DNA of 33,874 nucleotides from Pseudomonas sp. S31 (GTDB taxonomy: Bacteria > Pseudomonadota > Gammaproteobacteria > Pseudomonadales > Pseudomonadaceae): positions 1-33,874 of the forward strand of contig NZ_JACVVE010000050.1 of NCBI RefSeq assembly GCF_016648105.1. Reading direction: 5' to 3'. A model generated the notes under the pieces. That model made no database searches. It saw only the letters and a list, made by a program, of their open reading frames with translations, and had not been told where the DNA came from. Shown in pieces: positions 1-7,646 of this stretch; position 1 is the first letter of the stretch, and each line of letters starts with the position of its first letter. Both the position numbers and the translations under genes were made by a program.

Positions 1-16
1 CGGCGCCTCCAACAAA

Positions 17-51
17 CAAAAAAAACCGGCCGTGGCCCACACCGGCCCCCC
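17..51 (-). terminator. Candidate rho-independent terminator
   Basis: Read on the minus strand, a GC-rich stem (GGCCG pairing with CGGCC, possibly extended past a bulge) is followed by an eight-base T run. It lies downstream of the leftward CbiM-like gene that ends at 232, so it could end that transcript. The stem is short and imperfect. Confidence 0.45.
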
Positions 52-151
52 ACGCCTTTTCTTTTACAAAATGTCAGCGCCAACGCAGATATGACGTCAT
101 GCGCCATCATGTTTGCTGCGCGACAGCGCAGCCCCAAGAGGGCTGGGTGAT

Positions 152-217
152 CTCCTACAGAAATCACATGAACCTGTAGGAGCGGGTTTACCCACGAACA
201 CAGGCGCAGCCTGTGCC
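152..217. repeat. REP-type inverted repeat plus hairpin
   Basis: CTCCTACAG (152-160) is inverted as CTGTAGGAG (174-182), followed by the REP core GCGGGTTTACCC. A perfect hairpin CACAGGC-gca-GCCTGTG lies at 199-215. This is the Pseudomonas REP family that recurs through the window. It lies just 3' of the CbiM-like gene. Confidence 0.75.
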
Positions 218-231
218 ATCCAACCCGGTCA

Positions 232-915
232 TCAGCGCTCGCCGTCTTTCCAGGGCGCCTGCAGATAGCGGGTGCGGTTGAAGGTCTCGAGCCATTCGGG
301 GCAGAACACCACCAGGGCGCTGATCACCGTGCCGTTGATGAACGCCTCCGGGAACATCATCAGCCACAGGTAGCCGACGAAGTCGCTGAGCCATTCCGGC
401 ATGGCGAACAAGCCATCCCACCACAGCAAACCCAGTGCGGCCAGCAGGCACAGCACCACGGTCAGCGCCGCCGGGAAAAACCCCGCGCAGAAAATGTACA
501 CGAACAGATTACGCGGCTGCGCCCGCTCGACCAGGATCGCGCACACCTCGGTCACCAGCACTGGCAGGCCGACCAGCAACAGGCCGTTCACCCCCAGTGC
601 CGCCAGGTCGTAACGCCCCAGCGCCAGCAAGCCCAACTGGGCCATGAAGCCCCCGAGCACGGCCAGCGGCCAATCCAGCAGCAGGGTCACTGCGGTCATA
701 CCGATGAAGTGGTACGACACCCCGGTCTCGAAGTCGCGCCGCACCAACCACAAGGCGAACAGGCAGAACACCGTGCCGAACAGCAGGTGTTGCCGCCGCC
801 GGTCGGTGAACAGCTCCAGCCAACGGACACGGCTGACCGCCCAGCCCAGCAGCGGTAGATAGGCCAGCCACCCCACGGTCAGGCTGGTGCCGGACAAGAC
901 CTGCGCGCTGATCAC
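232..915 (-). CDS. Orphan CbiM-like integral membrane protein (energy-coupling factor transporter permease family)
   Basis: A 227-residue, very hydrophobic protein with about six to seven membrane segments. The C-terminal part (FPEAFINGTVISALVVF) and overall length resemble the CbiM family, which forms the substrate-capturing subunit of cobalt/nickel energy-coupling-factor importers in the inner membrane. The start is a GTG at 915 preceded by purine-rich AGGAGCGAGGGAG. Two things are odd. No EcfA ATPase or EcfT partner is nearby, and the N-terminus begins M-I-S, without the histidine at position 2 that CbiM/NikM proteins use to bind metal. Family membership is likely, but a cobalt or nickel substrate is doubtful. 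The gene is divergent from the DUF1780 gene. Confidence 0.7.
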   Translation of the reverse strand: MISAQVLSGTSLTVGWLAYLPLLGWAVSRVRWLELFTDRRRQHLLFGTVFCLFALWLVRRDFETGVSYHFIGMTAVTLLLDWPLAVLGGFMAQLGLLALGRYDLAALGVNGLLLVGLPVLVTEVCAILVERAQPRNLFVYIFCAGFFPAALTVVLCLLAALGLLWWDGLFAMPEWLSDFVGYLWLMMFPEAFINGTVISALVVFCPEWLETFNRTRYLQAPWKDGER

Positions 916-1019
916 CGCTCCCTCGCTCCTGCTGCCGATCGTTCGAGTCTATACCCTGTGCCGATTCCCACGGCCAAACAAGCCCTTACCGTTCACAATT
1001 GCCGGCTAAGCTTGTTCCC

Positions 1020-1649
1020 ATGGATGACTCAGACTACCTGCGCCTGCTTACCATCCAGGCCGAACAAGCCAATGCCTTCCTCTCCAATGCCCGTAAGTGG
1101 GAGCGTGAGCGGTGGGTGTGCCAGCGGCTGCTGCAAGGGCTGAACATCCCTTATCGCAGCGAAGAATTCATGCCGGCCGGCCAGGAGCCGCCCGACGTGC
1201 TGTTTCGCGATGCGGCATTCGAGGTGTTCTTCGTGCTCGACGAGGGGCGGCGGCTGAACGACGAATGGCGCGAAGAGCTGCAACGCCGGCGCAGCGCGTT
1301 TTCCCTGGCTCAGCTGGTGCGCCGCGAGGCACGGCCTCGGCGGATCAGTGCGGCGGAACTGCTGGGGCGCCTGGCGCCGACCCTGCGCAAGAAGGCGCAC
1401 AACTACCGGGAACGCGGGCTGGACGTGAGCGAGCTGGACATCATCGCCTTCTCCAGCCTCAAGCGCGAAGTGCTCGACCTCAACACCCACTTCCCGCCGC
1501 CCACCGAATACCTGCGCCAGGGCTGGCGTTCGCTGTCGCTGGTGGGGCCGACCTTCGCCCGGGTGCTGTTCGCCCACCCCGATGCGCCGGATTTCCTGCG
1601 CGGCAACCTGGGGCGCAGCATCGTCTTCGACGTGGGTATCAGTCTTTGA
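1020..1649 (+). CDS. DUF1780 family protein
   Basis: A 209-residue soluble protein recognised as the DUF1780 family, which is found mainly in Pseudomonas and has no established function. It is rich in Arg, Glu and Leu, has no signal peptide or membrane segment, and carries a charged helical stretch (EEL-QRRRSAFSLAQLVRREARPRR) near residues 80-105. I chose the ATG at 1020 (MDDSDYLRL). An in-frame TTG at 999 would add seven residues but has no better ribosome-binding site. It is followed after 132 bp by the DUF3094 gene on the same strand. Confidence 0.75.
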   Translation: MDDSDYLRLLTIQAEQANAFLSNARKWERERWVCQRLLQGLNIPYRSEEFMPAGQEPPDVLFRDAAFEVFFVLDEGRRLNDEWREELQRRRSAFSLAQLVRREARPRRISAAELLGRLAPTLRKKAHNYRERGLDVSELDIIAFSSLKREVLDLNTHFPPPTEYLRQGWRSLSLVGPTFARVLFAHPDAPDFLRGNLGRSIVFDVGISL

Positions 1650-1725
1650 TCCACTGCCGAGTGCGTTTGCGATGGCGTACACTCGGCGCCAGGGATAGAA
1701 AGCATTATCATTTGTCTCAAGCACT

Positions 1726-1751
1726 TGCGCGAACGCTGTAGCGTTTGCGCA
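1726..1751. promoter_or_regulatory. 26-bp near-perfect dyad upstream of the DUF3094 gene
   Basis: Twelve-base arms TGCGCGAACGCT and AGCGTTTGCGCA flank a two-base centre with only one mismatch. The dyad ends 30 bp before the ATG at 1782. The short centre suits a dimeric repressor site better than an RNA hairpin. The cognate regulator is unknown. Confidence 0.4.
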
Positions 1752-1781
1752 GTCACATACGTCTATCTGACGAGGCCCAGC

Positions 1782-1955
1782 ATGACCAGCCGACTGAATC
1801 CGGAAGATCAGCGTCGTGTCGATGAGTATCTGCGCGCCCCACAGCACCAAGTCGAGCGCCGGCCCTTCCGGCCGCTGCTGCTCCTTGTGCTGGTGGTGGT
1901 CGTGACGATCGGCTTGGGCCTCGTTAGCCGCCTGCTGGGTGGACTGGTGCCATGA
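1782..1955 (+). CDS. DUF3094 family small membrane protein
   Basis: A 57-residue protein with a charged N-terminal half (MTSRLNPEDQRRVDEYL) and one C-terminal transmembrane helix (about residues 30-50, LLLLVLVVVVTIGLGLVSRLL). This matches the DUF3094 family of small Pseudomonas/gamma-proteobacterial proteins of unknown function. The ATG at 1782 gives the family-typical N-terminus. A longer reading from 1725 would run through the upstream dyad and is unlikely. It sits 84 bp upstream of ndh on the same strand, so co-transcription is possible. Confidence 0.75.
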   Translation: MTSRLNPEDQRRVDEYLRAPQHQVERRPFRPLLLLVLVVVVTIGLGLVSRLLGGLVP

Positions 1956-2039
1956 GCTGCCTTGCGCTCGCCCTCCACTCGTGCAGTTTGCGGCCGGCCA
2001 AAACGGCCCCGAATTCCGTAAACCTTATGAGATATCCCC

Positions 2040-3335
2040 ATGACTCATCGCATCGTGATTGTCGGCGGCGGCGCCGGCGGCCTGGAACTGGCGACCCGCC
2101 TGGGTAAGACCTTGGGCAAGCGCAAGCAGGCCGAAATCACCCTGGTCGACGCCAACCTCACGCACATCTGGAAGCCACTGCTGCACGAAGTGGCCGCGGG
2201 CTCGCTCAACTCCTCGGAAGACGAACTGAACTACGTGGCCCAGGCCAAGTGGAACCACTTCAACTTCCAGCTCGGGCGCATGAGCGGCCTGGACCGCGAG
2301 GGCAAGCAGATCCAACTGGCCGCCACCCTCGATGAAGACGGCCGCGAGCTGCTGCCGGCACGCACCCTGGCCTACGACACCCTGGTGATCGCCGTGGGCA
2401 GCAACACCAACGACTTCGGCACCCTGGGCGCGGCGCAGCACTGCCTGTTCCTGGATACCCGCAAGCAGGCCGAGCGCTTCCACCAGCAGCTGCTCAACCA
2501 CTACCTGCGTGCCCACGCCGGTGACGTGGCCAGCGAGCAGATCAGCGTGGCCATCGTCGGTGCCGGGGCCACCGGCGTGGAACTGGCGGCCGAGCTGCAC
2601 CACGCCGCCCATGAGCTGGCGGCCTATGGCCTGGATCGTATCCAGCCGAAGGACATGCACATCACCCTCATCGAGGCAGGCCCACGGGTGTTGCCAGCGC
2701 TGCCGGAGCGCATCAGCGTGCCGGTGCACAAGACCCTGGAAAAACTCGGCGTGACGGTGATGACCAACGCGGCCGTGAGCGAAGTGACTGCCGATGGCCT
2801 GAAAACCGCCGGTGGCGATGTCATCCAGGCCAGCCTCAAGGTGTGGGCGGCGGGTATTCGTGCGCCAGGCTTCCTGAAGGAAATCGACGGCCTGGAAACC
2901 AACCGCATCAATCAGCTGGTGGTGCGCCCTACCCTGCAGACCACCCGCGACGACGACATCTTCGCCTTCGGCGACTGCGCCGCCTGCCCGCAGCCGGGCA
3001 GCGACCGCAACGTGCCGCCACGAGCGCAGGCCGCGCACCAGCAGGCTTCGATGCTGGCCAAGAGTCTGAAGGCGCGCCTGGAGAACAAGCCGCTGCCGAC
3101 CTACGAGTACAAGGACTACGGCTCGCTGGTGTCGCTGTCGCGGTTCTCGGCGGTGGGTAACCTGATGGGCAACCTGATGGGCAGCGTGAAGCTCGAGGGC
3201 TGGCTGGCGCGGATGTTCTATGTGTCGCTGTACCGGATGCACCAGATGGCGCTGTATGGGTTCTTCCGCACGGCGATGATGATGCTGGGCAGCAAGATTG
3301 GCCGGGGTACCGAGCCGCGTCTGAAGTTGCACTGA
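2040..3335 (+). CDS. ndh: Type II NADH dehydrogenase (NAD(P)/FAD-dependent oxidoreductase)
   Basis: A 431-residue flavoprotein that transfers electrons from NADH to quinone at the inner face of the cytoplasmic membrane without pumping protons. The N-terminus has the FAD-binding GxGxxG (residues 9-14). A second Rossmann motif for NADH (VGAGATGVELA) begins near residue 174. The FAD-contacting FAFGDCAACP lies near residue 305, as in NDH-2 enzymes. The last 40 residues are hydrophobic and basic, consistent with amphipathic membrane attachment. The length is normal for the family. Only a weak ribosome-binding site (GAGATA) precedes the ATG. A REP pair and a bidirectional hairpin follow before the convergent tRNA operon. 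Confidence 0.92.
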   Translation: MTHRIVIVGGGAGGLELATRLGKTLGKRKQAEITLVDANLTHIWKPLLHEVAAGSLNSSEDELNYVAQAKWNHFNFQLGRMSGLDREGKQIQLAATLDEDGRELLPARTLAYDTLVIAVGSNTNDFGTLGAAQHCLFLDTRKQAERFHQQLLNHYLRAHAGDVASEQISVAIVGAGATGVELAAELHHAAHELAAYGLDRIQPKDMHITLIEAGPRVLPALPERISVPVHKTLEKLGVTVMTNAAVSEVTADGLKTAGGDVIQASLKVWAAGIRAPGFLKEIDGLETNRINQLVVRPTLQTTRDDDIFAFGDCAACPQPGSDRNVPPRAQAAHQQASMLAKSLKARLENKPLPTYEYKDYGSLVSLSRFSAVGNLMGNLMGSVKLEGWLARMFYVSLYRMHQMALYGFFRTAMMMLGSKIGRGTEPRLKLH

Positions 3336-3348
3336 TCGACGCCGCCTC

Positions 3349-3437
3349 CTGTAGGAGCGGCGAACCGCCGCTGCGATTTACCCGCGAATGCGATGCTGAC
3401 TGTACCGCCGCATTCGCGGGTAAACCCGCTCCTACAG
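3349..3437. repeat. REP pair (inverted)
   Basis: CTGTAGGAGC (3349-3358) and GCTCCTACAG (3428-3437) form the outer arms. Inside are GATTTACCCGCGAATGCG and CGCATTCGCGGGTAAACC. It lies between the convergent ndh and tRNA-Lys genes, a common REP position. Confidence 0.85.
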
Positions 3438-3470
3438 GGGTATGTAGCGTTGGTTTTTTCGAGGCAAAAG

Positions 3471-3502
3471 AAAAAGGGCATCTCATTCGAGATGCCCTTT
3501 TT
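3471..3502 (-). terminator. Rho-independent terminator of the tRNA operon (bidirectional)
   Basis: Perfect 14-bp stem AAAAAGGGCATCTC / GAGATGCCCTTTTT with a four-base loop and T runs on both strands. It follows tRNA-Lys by three bases on the minus strand. It could also stop ndh transcription on the plus strand. Confidence 0.92.
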
Positions 3503-3505
3503 ACA

Positions 3506-3581
3506 TGGTGGGTCGTGTAGGATTCGAACCTACGACCAATTGGTTAAAAGCCAACTGCTCTACCAACTGAGCTAACGACCC
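3506..3581 (-). tRNA. tRNA-Lys (UUU)
   Basis: A 76-base cloverleaf on the minus strand beginning GGGTCGTTAGCTCAG, with anticodon loop CTTTTAA (anticodon TTT), T arm GTAGGTTCGAATCCTAC and an encoded CCA end. It is the third and last gene of the leftward Asn-Pro-Lys tRNA operon. Confidence 0.97.
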
Positions 3582-3587
3582 GGAAAA

Positions 3588-3664
3588 TGGTCGGGGTGAG
3601 GGGATTCGAACTCCTGACATCCTGCTCCCAAAGCAGGCGCGCTACCGGACTGCGCTACACCCCG
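3588..3664 (-). tRNA. tRNA-Pro (UGG)
   Basis: A 77-base cloverleaf on the minus strand beginning CGGGGTGTAGCGCAG, with anticodon loop TTTGGGA (anticodon TGG), a normal T loop GTTCGAATC and an encoded CCA end. Only six bases separate it from tRNA-Lys. Confidence 0.97.
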
Positions 3665-3668
3665 AGAT

Positions 3669-3744
3669 TGGCTCCGCGACCTGGACTCGAACCAGGGACC
3701 CAATGATTAACAGTCATTTGCTCTACCGACTGAGCTATCGCGGA
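3669..3744 (-). tRNA. tRNA-Asn (GUU)
   Basis: A 76-base cloverleaf on the minus strand beginning TCCGCGATAGCTCAG, with anticodon GTT, T arm CTGGTTCGAGTCCAG and an encoded CCA end. It is the first gene of the tRNA operon, four bases from tRNA-Pro. Confidence 0.97.
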
Positions 3745-3777
3745 ACTGAACTTCGGTACAACTTACTTCTTTACAAC

Positions 3778-3801
3778 TCCGAAGGCTGTGTTCGCTTCGG
3801 A
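3778..3801 (-). other. Hairpin in the leader of the tRNA operon
   Basis: TCCGAAG and CTTCGGA are perfect inverted arms in the roughly 95-base leader between the tRNA promoter and tRNA-Asn. It may act in 5' processing of the precursor. That role is inferred. Confidence 0.45.
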
Positions 3802-3846
3802 CTCTTTAGCTTCTCTGCTTTCGCTTTGTCGCTGCTGAGGCCGGCT

Positions 3847-3874
3847 ATTCTACATTCTTCGTTTTGCTTGTCAA
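3847..3874 (-). promoter_or_regulatory. Sigma-70 promoter of the tRNA operon
   Basis: On the minus strand a consensus TTGACA (3869-3874) lies 16 bp from TAGAAT (3847-3852), one mismatch from consensus. An A tract (GAATGAAAAAAAG) lies just upstream like an UP element. The bases after the -10 box are GC-rich (GCCGGCC), as in promoters under stringent control. Confidence 0.85.
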
Positions 3875-4120
3875 CCACTTTTTTTCATTCAACTTACTGA
3901 TTTGTAAGTTGTTTTGCGATCCCCGATGTTGCTGGTGATTCGCTTAGTGCCTGACAACGCGGCGTATATTAGGGGCACTCGAATTTTGATGCAAGCAAAA
4001 ATTTCAAAATTTTCAGCGGGTTATCAAAATATGTTGGAAAGGCCAGGTTTTGCGGGGTCTGGGCGGGCCTCTTCGCGGGGCAAGCCCGCTCCCACAGGCT
4101 GTTCGGGGCCTTCGATACGT
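3875..4120. other. Gene-free AT-rich stretch between the tRNA operon and clpB
   Basis: No gene seen. It holds an inverted repeat AACTTAC-tgattt-GTAAGTT (3891-3910) 16 bp upstream of the tRNA -35 box. A second possible minus-strand promoter has TTGCAT (3989-3994) and TAATAT (3966-3971) 17 bp apart. There is also an AT-rich patch at 3980-4030 and a REP-like element at 4065-4098. Confidence 0.5.
4065..4098. repeat. Single variant REP element
   Basis: GGGCCTCTTCGCGGGGCAAG followed by CCCGCTCCCACAGG is the variant REP sequence common in Pseudomonas (GGGGCAAGCCC in place of GGGTAAACCC). It is unpaired and lies just past the clpB terminator. Confidence 0.75.
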
Positions 4121-4148
4121 ATAAAAAAGCCCCGCAGATGCGGGGCTT
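4121..4148 (-). terminator. clpB rho-independent terminator
   Basis: On the minus strand, ten-base arms AAGCCCCGCA / TGCGGGGCTT with a two-base centre are followed by a T run. It starts 16 bases after the clpB stop codon. Confidence 0.92.
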
Positions 4149-4163
4149 CGGGTGTAGCAGCGA

Positions 4164-6728
4164 TTACTCGAAGACGATCTCGTCCCCTTCCACCTTCGCC
4201 GTGATCGCCGTACCGGGGTAGAACTTGCCGGCCAGGATCAGCTGCGCCAGCGGGTTCTCGATCCAACGCTGAATCGCCCGCTTCAGCGGCCGTGCACCAT
4301 ACACCGGGTCGTAACCCACGGCGATCAGCTTGTCCAACGCCTCCGGGCTCAGGCTCAGCGCCAGCTCCCGTTCGGCCAGGCGGCTGCGCAGGCGGCCGAG
4401 CTGGATCTCGGTGATGCCGGCGATCTGTTCGCGGCCCAGTGGCTCGAACACCACCACTTCGTCGATCCGGTTGATGAACTCCGGACGGAAGTGCGCACCC
4501 ACTGCATCCATCACTGCAGCACGCTGGGCCTCGCGATCGCCGACCAGTTCCTGGATCTGCGCCGAGCCCAGGTTGGAAGTCATCACGATCACCGTGTTGC
4601 GGAAGTCCACGGTGCGCCCATGACTGTCGGTCAGGCGGCCGTCTTCAAGCACCTGCAGCAGTACGTTGAACACGTCCGGGTGGGCTTTTTCCACCTCGTC
4701 CAGCAGCACCACCGAATACGGCTTGCGGCGCACGGCTTCGGTCAGGTAGCCGCCCTCCTCGTAGCCCACGTAGCCTGGCGGGGCACCGATCAGGCGAGCC
4801 ACGGAATGTTTCTCCATGAACTCGGACATGTCGATACGCACCATGGCCTCTTCGGTGTCGAACAGGAACTCGGCCAGGGCCTTGCACAGCTCGGTCTTGC
4901 CCACGCCGGTCGGGCCGAGGAACAGGAACGAGCCACTCGGCCGGTTCGGGTCGGACAAGCCGGCACGCGAACGGCGCACGGCGTTGGCCACGGCCGTCAC
5001 CGCCTCGCCCTGGCCGATCACGCGCTGGTGCAGCAGCTCTTCCATCTTCAGCAGCTTCTCGCGCTCGCCTTCGAGCATCTTGGCGACCGGAATACCGGTC
5101 CACTTCGACACCACTTCGGCGATTTCTTCCTCGGTCACCTTGTTGCGCAGCAGCTGGTTCTCGGCCTTGCCGTGCTGGTCGACCATCTGCAGGCTGCGCT
5201 CCAGGTCCGGGATCACCCCGTACTGCAGCTCGGCCATGCGGCTGAGGTCGCCCTTGCGACGGGCCGATTCCAGCTCCTGGCGGGCCTGCTCGATCTTTTG
5301 CTGGATCTGCGCCGAACCTTGTACCTCGGCTTTTTCAGATGCCCAGATTTCCTCGAGGTCGGAATATTCGCGCTCCAGCCGCTCGATTTCCTCGGTGAGT
5401 TTTTCCAGACGCTTCTTCGCCGCCTCGTCTTCTTCTTTCTTCAGCGCCTGCGACTCCACCTTCAGCTGGATCAGGCGACGGTCGAGGCGGTCGAGCACTT
5501 CCGGCTTGGAGTCGATTTCCATGCGGATGCGGCTGGCCGCTTCGTCGATCAGGTCGATGGCCTTGTCCGGCAGCTGGCGGTCGGTGATGTAGCGGTGGCT
5601 GAGCTTGGCCGCAGCGATGATCGCGCCGTCGGTGATGGCCACCTTGTGGTGCACTTCGTACCGCTCTTTCAGGCCGCGCAGGATAGCGATGGTGTCTTCC
5701 TCGCTCGGCTCCTCGACCAGCACCTTCTGGAAGCGCCGCTCGAGGGCCGCGTCCTTCTCGATGAACTGGCGGTACTCGTTGAGGGTGGTAGCGCCCACGC
5801 AGTGCAGCTCGCCACGGGCCAGGGCCGGCTTGAGCATGTTGCCGGCGTCCATGGCGCCCTCGCCCTTGCCGGCGCCGACCATGGTGTGCAGCTCGTCGAT
5901 GAACAGGATGATCTGGCCTTCCTGCTTGGACAGCTCGTTGAGCAGCGACTTGAGGCGCTCTTCGAACTCGCCGCGGTACTTGGCGCCAGCGATCAGCGCG
6001 CCCATGTCCAGCGCCAGCAGGCGCTTGCCCTTGAGGCCGTCGGGCACTTCGCCATTGATGATGCGCTGGGCCAGGCCTTCGGCGATGGCGGTCTTGCCCA
6101 CGCCAGGCTCGCCGATCAGCACCGGGTTGTTCTTGGTCCGGCGTTGCAGCACCTGCACGGTGCGGCGGATCTCGTCGTCACGGCCGATCACCGGGTCGAG
6201 CTTGCCTTCCTCGGCGCGCTTGGTCAGGTCGACGGTGTACTTGTCCAGGGCCTGGCGCGATTCCTCGGCGTTGGGGTCGTTGACCGCCGCGCCGCCGCGC
6301 AGGTTGTTGATGGCGTTTTCCAGGGCCTTCTTGCTCACGCCCTGGCTGAGCAGCAGCTTGCCGACCTTGCTGTTCTCGTCCATGGCGGCGAGCAGCACCA
6401 GTTCGCTGGAGATGAACTGGTCGCCTTTCTGCTGGGCCAGGCGATCGGCCTGGTTGAGCAGGCGCGCCAGGTCCTGCGACATGTTCACGTCGCCGGTGGG
6501 GTTCTGGATTTTCGGCAGTTGGTCCAATTCCTTGGTCAACGCCTGGCGCAGGCTGTTGATGTCGAAGCCGACCTGCATCAGCAGTGGCTTGATCGAGCCA
6601 CCTTGCTGCTCGATCAGGGCCTGGAGCAGGTGCAACGGCTCGATGGCCGGATGGTCCATGCCCACGGCCAGGGATTGGGAATCGGATAACGCCAGTTGCA
6701 GCTTGCTGGTCAAACGGTCTATTCGCAT
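4164..6728 (-). CDS. clpB: ATP-dependent disaggregase/chaperone ClpB
   Basis: An 854-residue Hsp100 hexameric ATPase that pulls polypeptides out of aggregates together with DnaK in the cytoplasm. In order: an N domain (about 1-145); first AAA module with Walker A GEPGVGKT (206-213) and Walker B LFIDELHTMVG; a long charged coiled-coil M domain (about 405-525), the hallmark separating ClpB from ClpA/ClpC; second AAA module with GPTGVGKTELC and LLDEVEKAHPDVFN; and the C-terminal domain. The length is typical. The AAGGAAGGT ribosome-binding site precedes the ATG at 6728. A heat-shock promoter lies about 85 bp upstream, so it can be transcribed apart from rluD-pgeF. Confidence 0.97.
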   Translation of the reverse strand: MRIDRLTSKLQLALSDSQSLAVGMDHPAIEPLHLLQALIEQQGGSIKPLLMQVGFDINSLRQALTKELDQLPKIQNPTGDVNMSQDLARLLNQADRLAQQKGDQFISSELVLLAAMDENSKVGKLLLSQGVSKKALENAINNLRGGAAVNDPNAEESRQALDKYTVDLTKRAEEGKLDPVIGRDDEIRRTVQVLQRRTKNNPVLIGEPGVGKTAIAEGLAQRIINGEVPDGLKGKRLLALDMGALIAGAKYRGEFEERLKSLLNELSKQEGQIILFIDELHTMVGAGKGEGAMDAGNMLKPALARGELHCVGATTLNEYRQFIEKDAALERRFQKVLVEEPSEEDTIAILRGLKERYEVHHKVAITDGAIIAAAKLSHRYITDRQLPDKAIDLIDEAASRIRMEIDSKPEVLDRLDRRLIQLKVESQALKKEEDEAAKKRLEKLTEEIERLEREYSDLEEIWASEKAEVQGSAQIQQKIEQARQELESARRKGDLSRMAELQYGVIPDLERSLQMVDQHGKAENQLLRNKVTEEEIAEVVSKWTGIPVAKMLEGEREKLLKMEELLHQRVIGQGEAVTAVANAVRRSRAGLSDPNRPSGSFLFLGPTGVGKTELCKALAEFLFDTEEAMVRIDMSEFMEKHSVARLIGAPPGYVGYEEGGYLTEAVRRKPYSVVLLDEVEKAHPDVFNVLLQVLEDGRLTDSHGRTVDFRNTVIVMTSNLGSAQIQELVGDREAQRAAVMDAVGAHFRPEFINRIDEVVVFEPLGREQIAGITEIQLGRLRSRLAERELALSLSPEALDKLIAVGYDPVYGARPLKRAIQRWIENPLAQLILAGKFYPGTAITAKVEGDEIVFE

Positions 6729-6806
6729 GGTTTACCTTCCTTTAAAGGGCAGGTCGGAGCGATGGACAGCGCCTGTTTGTAGAGAAACCTGCCTGAGATG
6801 CCTAAT

Positions 6807-6834
6807 AGATGAGGCTGATTCTGGAAGATTCAAG
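6807..6834 (-). promoter_or_regulatory. Heat-shock (sigma-32) promoter of clpB
   Basis: On the minus strand CTTGAA (6829-6834) is followed after 14 bp by CCTCATCT (6807-6814). The sigma-32 consensus is CTTGAAA, 13-15 bp, CCCCATNT, so the match is close with correct spacing. The gene downstream, clpB, is a classic member of that regulon. Confidence 0.8.
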
Positions 6835-6905
6835 CGTAGTGGGTTTGATCAGGGTCAACCGGAAGATTGATGTAGGACTTGCCCCACGAAAGCGCCGGAC
6901 CTGAC

Positions 6906-7646
6906 TCAGCGCGGCTCCAGCCACACCAGGGAAGCGAACCGTCCACCGTGCGGGGTGCGACGATAGGAGAAGAACCGCGCATCGCTGACCGTGCAGTAAC
7001 CACCGCCATAAACCGCCGTTACCCCACGCGTCGCCAGGCGGATCCGCGCCAGCTCATAGATGTCGGCCATCAACTTGCCCGGCCGCTCACCGTCGACGAA
7101 GGCCCTGGCAGCCTCCGGGTGCATGGCGGTAAAGGCATCGCGCACTTCCAGGCCGACTTCGAACGCCTGCGGCCCAATGGCCGGGCCCAGCCACACCAGC
7201 ACCTCTTCGGGTGCCAGCGCCAAACGGTCGAGCGTGGCCTCCAGCACACCGCCGGCCAGGCCGCGCCAGCCGGCATGGGCCGCGGCCACGCGAGTCCCGG
7301 CACGGTCGCAGAACAACACGGGCAGGCAATCGGCAGTCATCACGGTACAGGCGATGCCCGGCTGGTCGGTCCAGCTGGCATCGGCCTCGGCCACCTGGGA
7401 AGGGTCGGCATCGGCCACCACCAGGCCATGCACCTGCTTGAGCCAGGCGGGCTGAATGGCGAACCGTTCGCTCAGGCGTCGGCGGTTCTCAGCGACCGCG
7501 GCCGGGTCGTCGCCGACGTGGTCACCGAGGTTGAAGGTTTCATAAGGCGGCAGGCTGATGCCGCCCTCACGCGTGGTGACACAGGCCCGCACCGAGGCCG
7601 GGGCCGGCCAGTCGGGAAACAGCAGGGCCTGGGTCAGCTCGCTCAT
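6906..7646 (-). CDS. pgeF: Peptidoglycan editing factor PgeF (YfiH/LACC1 family purine nucleoside phosphorylase-like)
   Basis: A 246-residue protein of the YfiH/DUF152 (LACC1) family. Members act on purine nucleosides in vitro, and in E. coli PgeF keeps the peptidoglycan precursor pathway accurate by removing wrongly made precursors. The metal/active-site signature is complete: H73 (QVHG), C107 (TADCLPVLF) and H124 (AAAHAGWRGL). The ATG at 7646 overlaps the rluD stop codon as ATGA, implying translational coupling. A longer in-frame reading from 7721 would run into rluD and is rejected. The gene order rluD-pgeF-clpB is typical of Pseudomonas. Confidence 0.92.
   Translation of the reverse strand: MSELTQALLFPDWPAPASVRACVTTREGGISLPPYETFNLGDHVGDDPAAVAENRRRLSERFAIQPAWLKQVHGLVVADADPSQVAEADASWTDQPGIACTVMTADCLPVLFCDRAGTRVAAAHAGWRGLAGGVLEATLDRLALAPEEVLVWLGPAIGPQAFEVGLEVRDAFTAMHPEAARAFVDGERPGKLMADIYELARIRLATRGVTAVYGGGYCTVSDARFFSYRRTPHGGRFASLVWLEPR

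Noticed and set aside
92..101. The perfect ten-base palindrome ATGACGTCAT
   Set aside because: Short, isolated and not next to a start codon. It may be chance.
1690..1720. A Fur box upstream of the DUF3094 gene
   Set aside because: AATGATAAT on the minus strand matches part of the consensus, but only about 11 of 19 positions fit overall.
4491..6689. A 732-residue open frame antisense to clpB (and similar long antisense frames over ndh, the binding protein and others)
   Set aside because: These are shadows of strongly biased codon use. None has a ribosome-binding site or recognisable motif.
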